DNA from: CAZTTG01 sp964615935
Lineage (GTDB): Bacteria; Planctomycetota; UBA1135; GCA-002686595
Reading direction: 5' to 3'
DNA: 31,900 bases
Assembly: GCA_964615935.1 (NCBI GenBank)
Contig: CAZTTG010000073.1
Coordinates: 1-31,900 of the forward strand
The notes beneath the pieces were generated by a model. That model ran no database searches. It worked only from the letters and a program-made list of their open reading frames with translations, and was not told the origin of the DNA. Positions 23,888 to 31,890 of the stretch are shown here, one piece after another (the first letter of the stretch is position 1; each line of letters starts with the position of its first letter). A program made the position numbers and the translations under genes.

Positions 23888-24811
23888 GTGACCACCCCCG
23901 GCATTCCCAACGACCTCGTCCTCTCGACCTCGTGCTTCGGCAACCGCCTGAGCACGATCGAGGACCAGGCCTTCGCCACCGCGGCCATGGGATTCCGCAA
24001 GATCGAGCTGGGGCTGTCCGAGAACCCGGTGTCGGTCAACGGCTTTGAGGACACCCGGCGCGAGACCGGTCTGGAGGTGGTCTCGGTCATGGCCGGCTGC
24101 CTCAAGCCGATGGAGCCCGAGATGGCCAGCACCTGGCTGGGCAGCCCGGATCCCGACCAGCGCGAGCAGGCCGCCCTCTCGGTGCGCCGCCACATCCACC
24201 TGGCCCAGCAGCTCGGCGCCCCGGTGGTGGTCCTGCGCGGCGGATCGATCTCCGATCCGAAGATCCACCGGATGGCGGAGGCCCTGGCCCAGCGGGTCCT
24301 CAAGAAGGGGCAGAGCGAGGACTATCGGGACGGCGTGAAGGCCTTCGTCCGCACCCTGCAGCGGACCAGCCAGACCCAGATCGAGCACTTCTGTCGGTCC
24401 ATGCACGCCCTCCACTCCGAGTTCCCCGAGACGCGCATCGCCATCGAGCCCGGGGAGCAGCTCACCGACCTCCTGCACTTCGAGGCCGTCGGCTGGGTGC
24501 TCTCGGACCTGGCCCGCCACGACCTGGGCTACTGGCACCACGTGGGCCGCGTGCACACCCGCGAGCGGGCCGGCCTGCCCCCCCAGGGCCAGTGGCTGGA
24601 GGCCTACGCCGACCACATGGTCGGGATCCACCTGATGGACGCCGCCGAGGAGGAGACCCGGATGCCGCCCGGGAGCGGGGAGGTGGACTTCGCCCTGGTG
24701 AATGACTACCTGCCCGACGGGGTGTCCCGGGTGGTCGAGGTCAAACCCAGGCACGGCCGGGCCGAGATCCTGCTCAGCGTGCGCTTCCTGGTGGATCAGG
24801 GGCTCGGATAG
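23888..24811 (+). CDS. Sugar phosphate isomerase/epimerase-like TIM-barrel protein
   Basis: A 307-residue member of the xylose isomerase-like / AP endonuclease 2 superfamily. Early strand LVLSTSCFGNRLSTIEDQAF, then GFRKIELG, LGAPVVVLRGGS, RIAIEPGEQLTDL, YWHHVGRVH, MVGIHLMDA and the final VVEVKPRH follow the order of barrel strands, and the Glu, His and Glu positions are those that bind metal in this fold. It probably isomerises or epimerises a sugar or polyol, but the substrate is unknown. GTG at 23888 is used and no clear ribosome binding site is visible. Located between purB and tRNA-Gly. Confidence 0.78.
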   Translation: MTTPGIPNDLVLSTSCFGNRLSTIEDQAFATAAMGFRKIELGLSENPVSVNGFEDTRRETGLEVVSVMAGCLKPMEPEMASTWLGSPDPDQREQAALSVRRHIHLAQQLGAPVVVLRGGSISDPKIHRMAEALAQRVLKKGQSEDYRDGVKAFVRTLQRTSQTQIEHFCRSMHALHSEFPETRIAIEPGEQLTDLLHFEAVGWVLSDLARHDLGYWHHVGRVHTRERAGLPPQGQWLEAYADHMVGIHLMDAAEEETRMPPGSGEVDFALVNDYLPDGVSRVVEVKPRHGRAEILLSVRFLVDQGLG

Positions 24812-24854
24812 CCATCCAGGGGCCTTCCGGGCGGCTCTCGGCCTCCCCACCCCC

Positions 24855-24882
24855 TTGCGTTCCCGCACGGGGGTGGTAGTCT
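24855..24882 (+). promoter_or_regulatory. Likely promoter of tRNA-Gly
   Basis: TTGCGT (24855-24860) and TAGTCT (24877-24882) with a 16-base spacer, about 17 bases before the mature tRNA. Good position and fair consensus for a sigma70-type promoter. Confidence 0.5.
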
Positions 24883-24898
24883 CTCCCCCCCGAAGGAA

Positions 24899-24973
24899 GC
24901 GGCAGTAGCTCAGTGGTAGAGCACAACCTTGCCAAGGTTGGGGTCGAGGGTTCAAATCCCTTCTGCCGCTCCA
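24899..24973 (+). tRNA. tRNA-Gly (anticodon GCC)
   Basis: A complete cloverleaf can be drawn: acceptor stem GCGGCAG with CTGCCGC, D-arm GCTC/GAGC with loop AGTGGTA, anticodon stem CAACC/GGTTG with loop TTGCCAA (anticodon GCC), variable GGGTC, T-arm GAGGG/CCCTT with loop TTCAAAT, discriminator T, and encoded CCA at 24971-24973. All stems are intact, with one G-T pair in the T-arm. It decodes GGC and GGU, the dominant glycine codons in a GC-rich genome. No integrase or repeated attachment half-site was seen beside it. Confidence 0.97.
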
Positions 24974-25101
24974 CCTCCCCCCCGGCTGGCAGGCCCGACG
25001 GGAGGAACCGCGGACGGCCCCATCCGGGAGATCCGGAATACCGCGAATAGACCGTCCCCTCGTGCGTGACGGCTGGGAACCGCAATCCCGCGAGGATCCC
25101 C

Positions 25102-26481
25102 ATGCGCGCCGCCGTTCCCCTGGCTCTGCTGCTCCTCTCCCCGCTCCCGCCATCCGGTCAAGGGGAGGCCGATGAGGTCGACTCCCGCGACTTCCTCGCC
25201 TGGGCCCGGGAGAGCGCGGTGGAGCTCGACTCGCTCGAGTGGAGCGAGACCGATCCGAAGGCCTTCGCATTCCTCGACGAGGCACTGAAGGGCAAGCGGA
25301 TCGTCTACCTGGGCGAGACAGACCACGGGGTGGCCGAGCGCATGGAGTTCCGCCTGCTCCTGATCCGCGAGCTGGCCCGACGCGGATTCCGGCGCATCGG
25401 AATGGAGATGGGGCTGTCGGACGCCAAGCGCATGGACCGCTACCTGGAGACCGGCGACGAGACCTGTCTGGAGCGGGTGGCGCTTTACGGGTACCGCGGG
25501 GACCTGCGTGAGAACCGCAAGGACGAGATCGCGGGCTGGACCGACGACTCGAACCCAGAGCTCATCCAGGCGGCCCAGGCGGAGGCGCGGTGGTTCCTGC
25601 GAGAGCTCCGCCGGATTGGCGAGGAGCTCCCGGAAGGTGAGCCAAGGCTCTCTTGGTTCGGATACGACCTGAGCATCCGCCCCGGCGGCGGATACGCGGA
25701 CGCGGCCGAGCTCCTCGCGCCGCACCAGGGCCAGGCGCTGTTCGATGCGGTGATGGAGCGCATGGCCCGCGTGCCGGGCGAGAGCCGGATCGAGGAGGCC
25801 GAGCGGATCGAGGCGCTGGTGGTCCTGCTGGACGAGCGCCGGGACGAGTTGGTGCACTTGCTCGGCGACGCCGGCGCGCTCGAGCTGCGCCGTGCGCTGC
25901 AGCGCATGGCCGACGCCTTCCGGTTCATCGAAGGCCTCCAAGGCCAGGAGGAGTACGATCCGGAGGCCGTGGCTGAGGCCCTGGAACGGCGCGAGCGGCG
26001 GATGGACCACAACATGGACGAGCACCTCGCCGAGTGGCCGCCCGACGAGAAGATCATCCTGCTCGGCCACGCCCTGCACCTCAGCCAGGACAGCACCGCG
26101 ATCCACACCCAGGGCTTCGGCGACATGTGGGAGTCCATAGGCACCCACGTCGAGCGCGAGCACCCCGGCGAGGTCTACGGCATCTGGCTCCTGCACCACC
26201 GCGGCCGGCACGGAGTGCCGCGCGCGCAGCCCCCGATCCTGCCCTTCCTGAGCCCGCGAGGCTCGGTGGAGCGGATCCTGCGCCGGGTGCACCCGATCCT
26301 GATCCTGCCCCTGGGCTCCGGCGACCCCCGCGAGGCCTGGCTGGACGAGGAGCGCGTCTTCTGCCACAGCGGCGCCCCCGCCCGGGCCGTGCTCCCCCGG
26401 CAGGTGGACTGCCTCTTCTTCGTGGAGGTGGCCGGCGAGCCCGGGAAGCGCCCCGGCGAGAGGGGCCAGGAGCCGCGCTGA
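25102..26481 (+). CDS. Exported erythromycin-esterase-family protein
   Basis: A 459-residue protein with an apparent signal peptide (1-20) and the Ere/succinoglycan-biosynthesis-like hydrolase fold. Motifs are YLGETDHGVAE (69-79) with the family Glu-Thr-x-His-Gly element, GMEMG near 100, a long helical middle, and RRMDHNMDEHLAEWPPDEKIILLGHALHLSQD (given in pieces here: MDHNMDE and LGHALHLS), which matches the R-D-x-x-M-x-x-N...H-N-x-H block. Ere enzymes hydrolyse macrolide lactones, but most chromosomal relatives act on unknown esters, so resistance should not be assumed. The ATG at 25102 has GAGGAT six bases upstream; the longer in-frame start at 25066 lacks a signal peptide at its end. Its own transcript probably starts after the tRNA. 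Confidence 0.75.
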   Translation: MRAAVPLALLLLSPLPPSGQGEADEVDSRDFLAWARESAVELDSLEWSETDPKAFAFLDEALKGKRIVYLGETDHGVAERMEFRLLLIRELARRGFRRIGMEMGLSDAKRMDRYLETGDETCLERVALYGYRGDLRENRKDEIAGWTDDSNPELIQAAQAEARWFLRELRRIGEELPEGEPRLSWFGYDLSIRPGGGYADAAELLAPHQGQALFDAVMERMARVPGESRIEEAERIEALVVLLDERRDELVHLLGDAGALELRRALQRMADAFRFIEGLQGQEEYDPEAVAEALERRERRMDHNMDEHLAEWPPDEKIILLGHALHLSQDSTAIHTQGFGDMWESIGTHVEREHPGEVYGIWLLHHRGRHGVPRAQPPILPFLSPRGSVERILRRVHPILILPLGSGDPREAWLDEERVFCHSGAPARAVLPRQVDCLFFVEVAGEPGKRPGERGQEPR

Positions 26482-26546
26482 GGTGGCCCCGGGGACCGCG
26501 CCGGTCGGCCCTCCCCCCCAGAATCGAGCCTCCGGACCGAACCTGC

Positions 26547-26576
26547 TTGACGGGGCCCCGTTCTGCGTTGTTCTAG
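26547..26576 (+). promoter_or_regulatory. Possible promoter/operator of the TonB-dependent receptor
   Basis: TTGACG at 26547-26552 is a near-consensus -35 box about 95 bases before the receptor ATG. It overlaps a perfect 12-bp palindrome ACGGGGCCCCGT (26550-26561). A second GCTTGC-AGACGGGGCC half-site lies at 26592-26607. The -10 is weak (TGTTCT or TTCTAG). No B12-riboswitch or other known riboswitch core was recognised. Confidence 0.3.
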
Positions 26577-26645
26577 GACGATCCCGAGCCCGCTTGCAGA
26601 CGGGGCCGAGCACCCGGCCCCCCAGACGCGAACCCCGGCACGACC

Positions 26646-28736
26646 ATGCTGCTCACCCTCGCCCTGCTCCTGCCGATCCAGGATCCCCCGCTCCCTCCCA
26701 CCGTGGTCACCGCCCTGCGCTCGAAGGAGCCGGCCACCTCGACCGCCACCGGGCGGCTGGTCGCCACCGGGGAGGAGCTGCGCGCCACCGGGGAGCGCTC
26801 CCTGCCGCGGGCCATCGGCCGCGCCACCGGGGTGTGGATCCAGGAGACCAACCTGGGAGGCGGCTCGCCCTTCATCCGCGGGCTGGCCGGCAACCAGGTG
26901 CTCGTGGTGGTGGACGGCATCCGGCTCAACGATGCGACCACCCGCTACGGCCCCAACCAGAGCCTGAACACCATCGATCCCATGATCGTCGAGCGGGTCG
27001 AGGTGATCCGCGGTCCGAGCTCGGTCCTGTACGGATCGGACGCCATCGGCGGGGCGATCCTGATCTGGACCCGCCGGCGGGCGCCCGGGTCGCAGGGGGG
27101 AGAGACGGGCCGTGGGCTCGAGATCGATCCGACCTACTCCTCGGTCGCGGAGGGCTACCGCGGGTCGATGACCGCCGGCGCCGCGGGCGAACAGCTCGGA
27201 GCCCTGGTCAGCGGCAGCTTCCAGGACTGGGGCAACCTGCGGGCGGGCGGGGACGAGGAGCAGGAGCACACCGGCTACCACGGCGGGGCGCTCTTCGGCT
27301 CCCTGGACGTGGCCCTGGGCGAGGAGCGGAGCCTGCGCACCACGGTGCGCGGCAACAAGGACATCGAGGTCCCGCGCACCGACAAGATGACGGTGGGCTA
27401 CGGGCAGACCGAGCCCTCCCATCAGCTCTACCACTACAAGCTGCAGGAGCGCCGGGCCCTCGCCATGACCTACTCCGACGAGGCCAGCGGGCTGATCGGG
27501 GACGAGATGCAGGTGCGCCTGTGGTACCGCACCTACGAGGAGGAGCGCGAGAAGATCAAGACCGGCGCGCAGACCCGGGTCTGGGAGCGGGACGAGGTCG
27601 GAACCCTGGGGCTGGGAGTGGACTGGCGCAGCCAGCTGGGAGACGACCACCTGCTCAGCTACGGGCTCGACGTGCAGAACGACGAGGTCGACTCGGTGGG
27701 GAGCCGGAAGGACATCAACACCGGCGTCGTCACCCCGGGGGAGGGGGAGTTCGCGCCCGACTCGCGCTACACCTCGATGGGGGTCTTCGTGCAGGACGAG
27801 GTCTTCACCTTCGAGCCCATCGACCTGACCGCCGGGCTGCGCTACTCCCTCTTCGACTTCGGCTTCGACGACTTCCCCTCCCAGGGCACCGGCAGCGAAT
27901 CGGGCGGCTTCGACGCTCTGACCGCCAGCGTGCAGGCCGCCCGGGACGTGGCCGAGGGCGTGCGCCTGACCGCCGGCGTGGCCCAGGGCTTCCGGGCCCC
28001 CAACCTGGATGACCTGGCCAAGGACGGGACCTTCGGTTCGGGCACCGAGCTGCACAACCCCGACCTGGAGCCCGAGCGCAGCCTGACCGCCGAGCTGGCG
28101 GTCGAGGTGGTCCGACCGGTGTGGGACTTCGCCCTCTCGATCTTCAACTCCGACATCCAGGACCTGATCGGGCGCGTCCTGGTGGATTCCACCCCCGGGA
28201 ACCTGACGTTCTTGCGCGAGAACGTCGGCCGGGCCCAGATGTTCGGCGCCGAGGCCCTGTACCACCAGCGCCTGGGCAAGGAGGAGGACTCGCCCTACGC
28301 GCTGGAGATCGGCGCCGCCTGGGTGCGGGGACAGCAGTGGGACGACACCCAGGACCCGCCGGGCTCGGGTGAGCAGCCGCTCCACAACGTCCCCATGCGC
28401 CGGGTCCCGCCCTTTCACGGGCACGTGGCCCTGAACTGGGAGCCGGCCCAGAGCCGGTACGGCTTCGTTGGCTGGGGCCGGATCGAGTGGATCTTCGCCG
28501 CCCGCCAGGGCCGGCTGCACCCCTACGACGCGCTCGATCCGCGCATCGATCCCAATGGCACCGACGGCTGGCAGGTGGTCAACCTGGACGTGGGCGGCCC
28601 CATCGGCGAGCTCGGCGACGGCTCCACCTGGACCGTGGGGATCCACAACGTCCTGGACGAGGAGTACCGCGTCCACGGCTCGGGCTTCGACGCGCCCGGC
28701 CGCGGCGTGGTGGTCGGCCTGCACCTGGCCTTCTGA
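26646..28736 (+). CDS. TonB-dependent outer-membrane receptor
   Basis: A 696-residue receptor of the siderophore/cobalamin type. A short hydrophobic N-terminus leads to the TonB box TVVTA (19-23), then a plug domain (about 35-145) with FIRGLAGNQVLVVVDGIRL and RVEVIRGPSSVLYGSDAIGGAI, and a 22-strand-type beta-barrel to the C-terminus. AQGFRAPNLDDLA is the usual late-barrel motif, and the chain ends in Phe696 as outer-membrane proteins do. The signal sequence is unusually short, so an upstream start or an unclear cleavage is possible. The ligand is unknown. The energising TonB may be the protein at 30951-31790. Confidence 0.92.
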   Translation: MLLTLALLLPIQDPPLPPTVVTALRSKEPATSTATGRLVATGEELRATGERSLPRAIGRATGVWIQETNLGGGSPFIRGLAGNQVLVVVDGIRLNDATTRYGPNQSLNTIDPMIVERVEVIRGPSSVLYGSDAIGGAILIWTRRRAPGSQGGETGRGLEIDPTYSSVAEGYRGSMTAGAAGEQLGALVSGSFQDWGNLRAGGDEEQEHTGYHGGALFGSLDVALGEERSLRTTVRGNKDIEVPRTDKMTVGYGQTEPSHQLYHYKLQERRALAMTYSDEASGLIGDEMQVRLWYRTYEEEREKIKTGAQTRVWERDEVGTLGLGVDWRSQLGDDHLLSYGLDVQNDEVDSVGSRKDINTGVVTPGEGEFAPDSRYTSMGVFVQDEVFTFEPIDLTAGLRYSLFDFGFDDFPSQGTGSESGGFDALTASVQAARDVAEGVRLTAGVAQGFRAPNLDDLAKDGTFGSGTELHNPDLEPERSLTAELAVEVVRPVWDFALSIFNSDIQDLIGRVLVDSTPGNLTFLRENVGRAQMFGAEALYHQRLGKEEDSPYALEIGAAWVRGQQWDDTQDPPGSGEQPLHNVPMRRVPPFHGHVALNWEPAQSRYGFVGWGRIEWIFAARQGRLHPYDALDPRIDPNGTDGWQVVNLDVGGPIGELGDGSTWTVGIHNVLDEEYRVHGSGFDAPGRGVVVGLHLAF

Positions 28737-28748
28737 CCGAGCCGGGCC

Positions 28749-30653
28749 TCACTCCCAGCGCACCCCGGAGGACTCCCGGGAGCGCCGCCGCTCCTCGATG
28801 GCCGCGGCCCGCCGGTCCATGGCCTCGGCCTCCTTTCCGCGGCCGCTGCGGCGGTAGATCCCGGCCAGCCCCTGGCAGGCGGCCAGCAAGCCCGGCTCGA
28901 GCTCCAGCCCGGCCAGGTACTCCCGCTCGGCCCGCTCCAGCAGGGCCGGCGCGTCGCCCTCTCCTTCGAGGGCGAGGCCGTGGCAGGCGAGGGCCAGCGC
29001 CAGGTGGGCCTCGCCTATCCCGGGCCAGCCCTGGCAGAAGGTCTCCGCGACCTCGAGGCGCTCCCGGTGACGGCCCAGCCGGCCCAGGACCGCCGCCCGG
29101 ACGTCGTGGAACTGCGGGATGTCGGGGTCGATCTCGACCGCGCTCTCGATCCTCTCGAGGGCACCCCTCAGGTCGCCCGCCTGGATCTCCAGGTTGGCGG
29201 CGTTGAAGTGGGAGTAGGCGAGGTCCGCCCGGCGTCGCTCCGCCGTCCCCAGGACGGGGCCGTTCGAGAAGAGCGCGACGAGCGCGAGCAAGGCCAGGGC
29301 CGGCGCGAGCGCCCTCCACTGGCGGCGGCGGACGCGATCGAAGCACCACAGCGCGCCCTGGGCGCCCAGCACGAGCAGGAAGGGCACCACCACCATGCGG
29401 TAGCGCGCGGTCACGAAGAAGGCCACCAGGGTGGCCATGTACAGGAGCACGAAGAGGGCCAGGATCCCCGTCTCGCTCCGGAATCGCCGCAGCGCCAGGA
29501 CGAGTCCCAGTAGGGCGAAGGGGGCCACGACTCCGAAGCCGAGCGGCATGCGCCTCAGGACGGGGGAGATCCCCTCGAACAGGAGGATGTTCTCCGCCAG
29601 GGGCATCTCGTAGGCGTGCCAGACGAGACCCAGCTTGCGGGCCCACAGCGCCGCCCCGGCCGCGGGATCGCCGAGCAGGTGGTCCACCCCCTTGTCGAGC
29701 CAGTGGCTCGAGACCTCGCCGTGGCTCATCTCGCGGCCGGTCTCGCGCTGGGCCAGCCGCCGGGCGCTGCGGATCAGCCCCTCCTGGTCTCCCGCGAAGC
29801 CGGGCGGGTTCATCCACCACCCGTGGGCCTGCGGGTTGTTCCCGATGTAGAAGTTGACCCCTCCGTGGGCCGTGACCAGGACCAGCTCGCCGCCCTTCGT
29901 CCAGTTGCGCGCGGTCACCGGCGCGATGACCGCCGCCGAGCCCAGGACGAAGAGCGCGCCGGCCAGGACCGCGTCGCGTCGGGATCGCGCCCCGGTCCGC
30001 AGGAGCAGCCACGCCGGGAACACCAGCAGGAAGGGGAGGAGGTTCGGCCGCCCCAGGAGCCCCGCGCCGAAGAAGAGGCCCGCGAGCAGGGTGAGGGCGG
30101 CGCCGCGCGCTCCCCGGCGCTCGGCCGAGAGCGGGGCGAGGAGGAAGGCGATCAGCAGGAAGGAGAGGACCCAGGGCGTCTGGATGAGCAGGCCGTCGAA
30201 GAACAGCAGGGGCGCGTAGAGCGCGGCCGCCAGGCCCGCCAGCACCCCGGCCCGCGGGCCGAGGAAGCGCGCGCCCAGGAGGAGGACCAGGACGCAGTTG
30301 AGCGCGCCCACCGCGGCCTGCACCAGCCGCACCGCGCCGACGTCGGGCTCGCCCAGGATCCGGTAGAGCGCCGACAGGATGCCGGGGTAGAGGGGGTTGT
30401 AGGTGAGGACGCCGTCGACGGTCTCCTCCCCGCGGAGGATCTGCTGGGCCATCCGGTGGTAGTTGGCCGAGTCCAGCAGCAGCTCCTCGGAGAAGACGCT
30501 GCCCTCCATCGCGTGGAGGTGGGCGAGGTGGAGGCCCAGCGAGAGGGCTAACACGCCCAGGGAGAGGAGCAGGAGGGCGCGGCACGGCCACCTCGCGGGA
30601 GTGGACGTCGGCGGGCTTCCCGCTGCATCGTCCTCGGCTCGCCCTCGATTCAC
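28749..30653 (-). CDS. GT39/PMT-like membrane glycosyltransferase with C-terminal TPR
   Basis: A 634-residue inner-membrane protein. About ten or more transmembrane helices span roughly residues 25-470, with the ArnT/PMT-type acidic loop after helix 1 (LLLDSANYHRMAQQIL) that binds the polyprenyl-phosphate sugar donor. A large outer loop (about 255-375) follows helix 6. After the last helix, residues 480-620 form tetratricopeptide-like repeats (AYSHFNAANLEIQAGDLRGAL, in part; EAHLALALACHGLAL; LLAACQGLAGIYRRSG). This should be a GT-C transferase glycosylating lipid, protein or cell-surface polymer. GTG at 30653 is chosen for its AGAGGAG eleven bases upstream; the frame stays open into the inverted repeat to 30710. 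Its stop is 12 bases from the receptor stop. Confidence 0.8.
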   Translation of the reverse strand: MNRGRAEDDAAGSPPTSTPARWPCRALLLLSLGVLALSLGLHLAHLHAMEGSVFSEELLLDSANYHRMAQQILRGEETVDGVLTYNPLYPGILSALYRILGEPDVGAVRLVQAAVGALNCVLVLLLGARFLGPRAGVLAGLAAALYAPLLFFDGLLIQTPWVLSFLLIAFLLAPLSAERRGARGAALTLLAGLFFGAGLLGRPNLLPFLLVFPAWLLLRTGARSRRDAVLAGALFVLGSAAVIAPVTARNWTKGGELVLVTAHGGVNFYIGNNPQAHGWWMNPPGFAGDQEGLIRSARRLAQRETGREMSHGEVSSHWLDKGVDHLLGDPAAGAALWARKLGLVWHAYEMPLAENILLFEGISPVLRRMPLGFGVVAPFALLGLVLALRRFRSETGILALFVLLYMATLVAFFVTARYRMVVVPFLLVLGAQGALWCFDRVRRRQWRALAPALALLALVALFSNGPVLGTAERRRADLAYSHFNAANLEIQAGDLRGALERIESAVEIDPDIPQFHDVRAAVLGRLGRHRERLEVAETFCQGWPGIGEAHLALALACHGLALEGEGDAPALLERAEREYLAGLELEPGLLAACQGLAGIYRRSGRGKEAEAMDRRAAAIEERRRSRESSGVRWE

Positions 30654-30682
30654 GTCCCCGTCCGCTCCTCTCGCGGAAGCTC

Positions 30683-30843
30683 GTGTCCTGAGTCTGACGT
30701 ATCTTTGCACGGGACGGCAGCCTGCACGCCCCTGGCGGCGTTGCGCCTCCTCCGAGTATCACAGCGAATACGCGTCGTCGGCGCGCCTAGCCAGGAACGC
30801 GCAGTCTACCGTCCCGTGCAAAGATACGTCAGACTCAGGACAC
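30683..30843. repeat. Perfect 35-bp inverted repeat around a 91-bp core
   Basis: 30683-30717 and 30809-30843 are exact reverse complements over 35 bases, with 91 bases between (30718-30808). The element sits in the 297-base intergenic space between the leftward glycosyltransferase (start 30653) and rightward tonB (start 30951). No flanking target-site duplication is visible. Reading outward, both arms carry the same GTG CAA AGA codons in frame with the adjacent gene (30710 leftward, 30816 rightward), so each gene could be extended to begin MQRYVRLRT, though no ribosome binding site precedes either. Confidence 0.97.
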
Positions 30844-30950
30844 CCGGCCCCGCGCCTGGCCGAGGCCAGGCCCATTTCCCGATCCCGGCCGGCCGCGCGT
30901 ATCCGCCGGGGGGAGAGGCGCTAGAATCCAGGGCCCGGATCGATCACGAC

Positions 30951-31790
30951 ATGGCATCCGAAACGCACGGCAACCACCCCCCCTCGGAAGGAGGGCATCG
31001 ACTCGCGGACGGGACCGGGCGCCGCCCGGCTCCCCGCGCGCGTGCGGGCACCGCCCTGCCCAGCGGTCGCGCCTTCGGCCTCTCCCTCCTCACCTCCATC
31101 GGCATCCACGGTGGTGTCGTGGCCGGGGCCCTGGCCCTCTCGGCGCTGGCGACCGTGAGGGCCGGCTCGGGAGGGGCGCCCCCCCCCGCGATCGCCTGGC
31201 GGGAGCTGGCCCGCGCCGAGTTCCGGGATCCGCCGCTCGAGGAGCCCATCCCGGAGCCCGAGCCCGGGCTCGAGGAGCCCCGTCTGGTGGAGGCGGTGAC
31301 CGAGCCGACCTTTGAGCCGGACCCGTCGCTCGAGCCGCTGCCCGAGTGGCGGGACGCCCTGAGCGACCTCGCCTTCCGCTCGGACCGCCCGCCCGCGGAG
31401 GAGCGGGTCGAGCCGCCCCCCGAGCCCGAGCCGCCGCGGCCGAGGCACATGACCATGATCCCGCCGCCGCGGCCGCGCGAGGGGAGCGCCCGGGAGGAGA
31501 GCCCCTCCGAGGAGCGCGGCGCCGAGCTCATCAGCGGGCCCCGTCCGATCTACCCGCGGGCGTCGATTCGCCTGGGGGAGGAGGGCACGGTGCTGGTGCG
31601 GATCCACCTGGCGGAGGACGGCGCGGTGAGCGAGGTCGAGCTGGCGCAGAGCAGCGGCTTCCGGCGGCTGGACGAATCCGCGCTCGAGGCGGTCCGCCGC
31701 TGGCGCTTCCGGCCCGCGACGCGGGAGGGCCGCGCGGTGCCATTCCGCTTCGAGCACGCGGTCGAGTTCAGCCTGCGGGATCCGCGGTAG
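30951..31790 (+). CDS. TonB-family energy transducer
   Basis: A 279-residue protein with a cytoplasmic N-terminus (about 1-42), one transmembrane anchor (about 43-68, FGLSLLTSIGIHGGVVAGALALS in part), a long Pro/Glu/Arg-rich periplasmic spacer (about 75-195), and a C-terminal TonB domain with RPIYPRASIRLGEEGTVLVR, VSEVELAQSSGFRRLDESAL and AVRRWRFRPA, the signature of the TonB_C fold. It couples the inner-membrane proton gradient, through ExbB/ExbD (not in the window), to receptors such as 26646-28736. The ATG at 30951 is preferred because extensions upstream run through the inverted repeat. The stop codon is embedded in a 17-bp inverted repeat. Confidence 0.88.
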   Translation: MASETHGNHPPSEGGHRLADGTGRRPAPRARAGTALPSGRAFGLSLLTSIGIHGGVVAGALALSALATVRAGSGGAPPPAIAWRELARAEFRDPPLEEPIPEPEPGLEEPRLVEAVTEPTFEPDPSLEPLPEWRDALSDLAFRSDRPPAEERVEPPPEPEPPRPRHMTMIPPPRPREGSAREESPSEERGAELISGPRPIYPRASIRLGEEGTVLVRIHLAEDGAVSEVELAQSSGFRRLDESALEAVRRWRFRPATREGRAVPFRFEHAVEFSLRDPR

Positions 31791-31849
31791 AGGCCTTGGG
31801 CGCCCGTTGCGTGGGCCTGGCAACCGAGTCACGGCGCCCAAGGCCTCTA
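31788..31849 (+). terminator. 17-bp perfect hairpin including the tonB stop
   Basis: 31788-31804 and 31833-31849 are exact reverse complements over 17 bases, with a 28-base loop that holds a further GTTGC/GCAAC stem (31806-31810 with 31820-31824). The left arm begins with the TAG stop of tonB; the right arm ends with CTA, which would be a TAG stop for a gene converging from the right beyond the window. Confidence 0.8.
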
Positions 31850-31871
31850 GCGCTCGCCGGGAGGCGAGCGC
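31850..31871. repeat. 9-bp hairpin, second of three
   Basis: GCGCTCGCC (31850-31858) pairs perfectly with GGCGAGCGC (31863-31871) around a four-base loop, directly abutting the previous hairpin. Confidence 0.7.
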
Positions 31872-31890
31872 GGGCCCCGTCAGGGGCCCG
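31871..31890. repeat. 8-bp hairpin, third of three
   Basis: CGGGCCCC (31871-31878) pairs with GGGGCCCG (31883-31890) around GTCA. It shares one base with the preceding hairpin. The last ten bases of the window show nothing. Confidence 0.65.

Noticed and set aside
24899..24973. tRNA-Gly as an integration site of a genomic island
   Set aside because: No integrase, no direct repeat of the tRNA 3' end and no clear shift in composition were seen on either side.
25102..26481. Macrolide resistance gene
   Set aside because: The family match is real, but most chromosomal erythromycin-esterase relatives have other or unknown substrates, and nothing suggests mobile resistance.
26482..26645. Cobalamin riboswitch before the TonB-dependent receptor
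   Set aside because: The conserved B12-box core was looked for and not found; only a promoter-like -35 and a palindrome are visible.
26175..28724. Open frame of 849 codons on the minus strand
   Set aside because: Antisense to the TonB-dependent receptor, whose plug and barrel motifs are unmistakable.
30683..30843. Insertion sequence remnant
   Set aside because: The arms could be terminal repeats, but there is no transposase fragment and no target-site duplication, so it is reported as an inverted repeat only.
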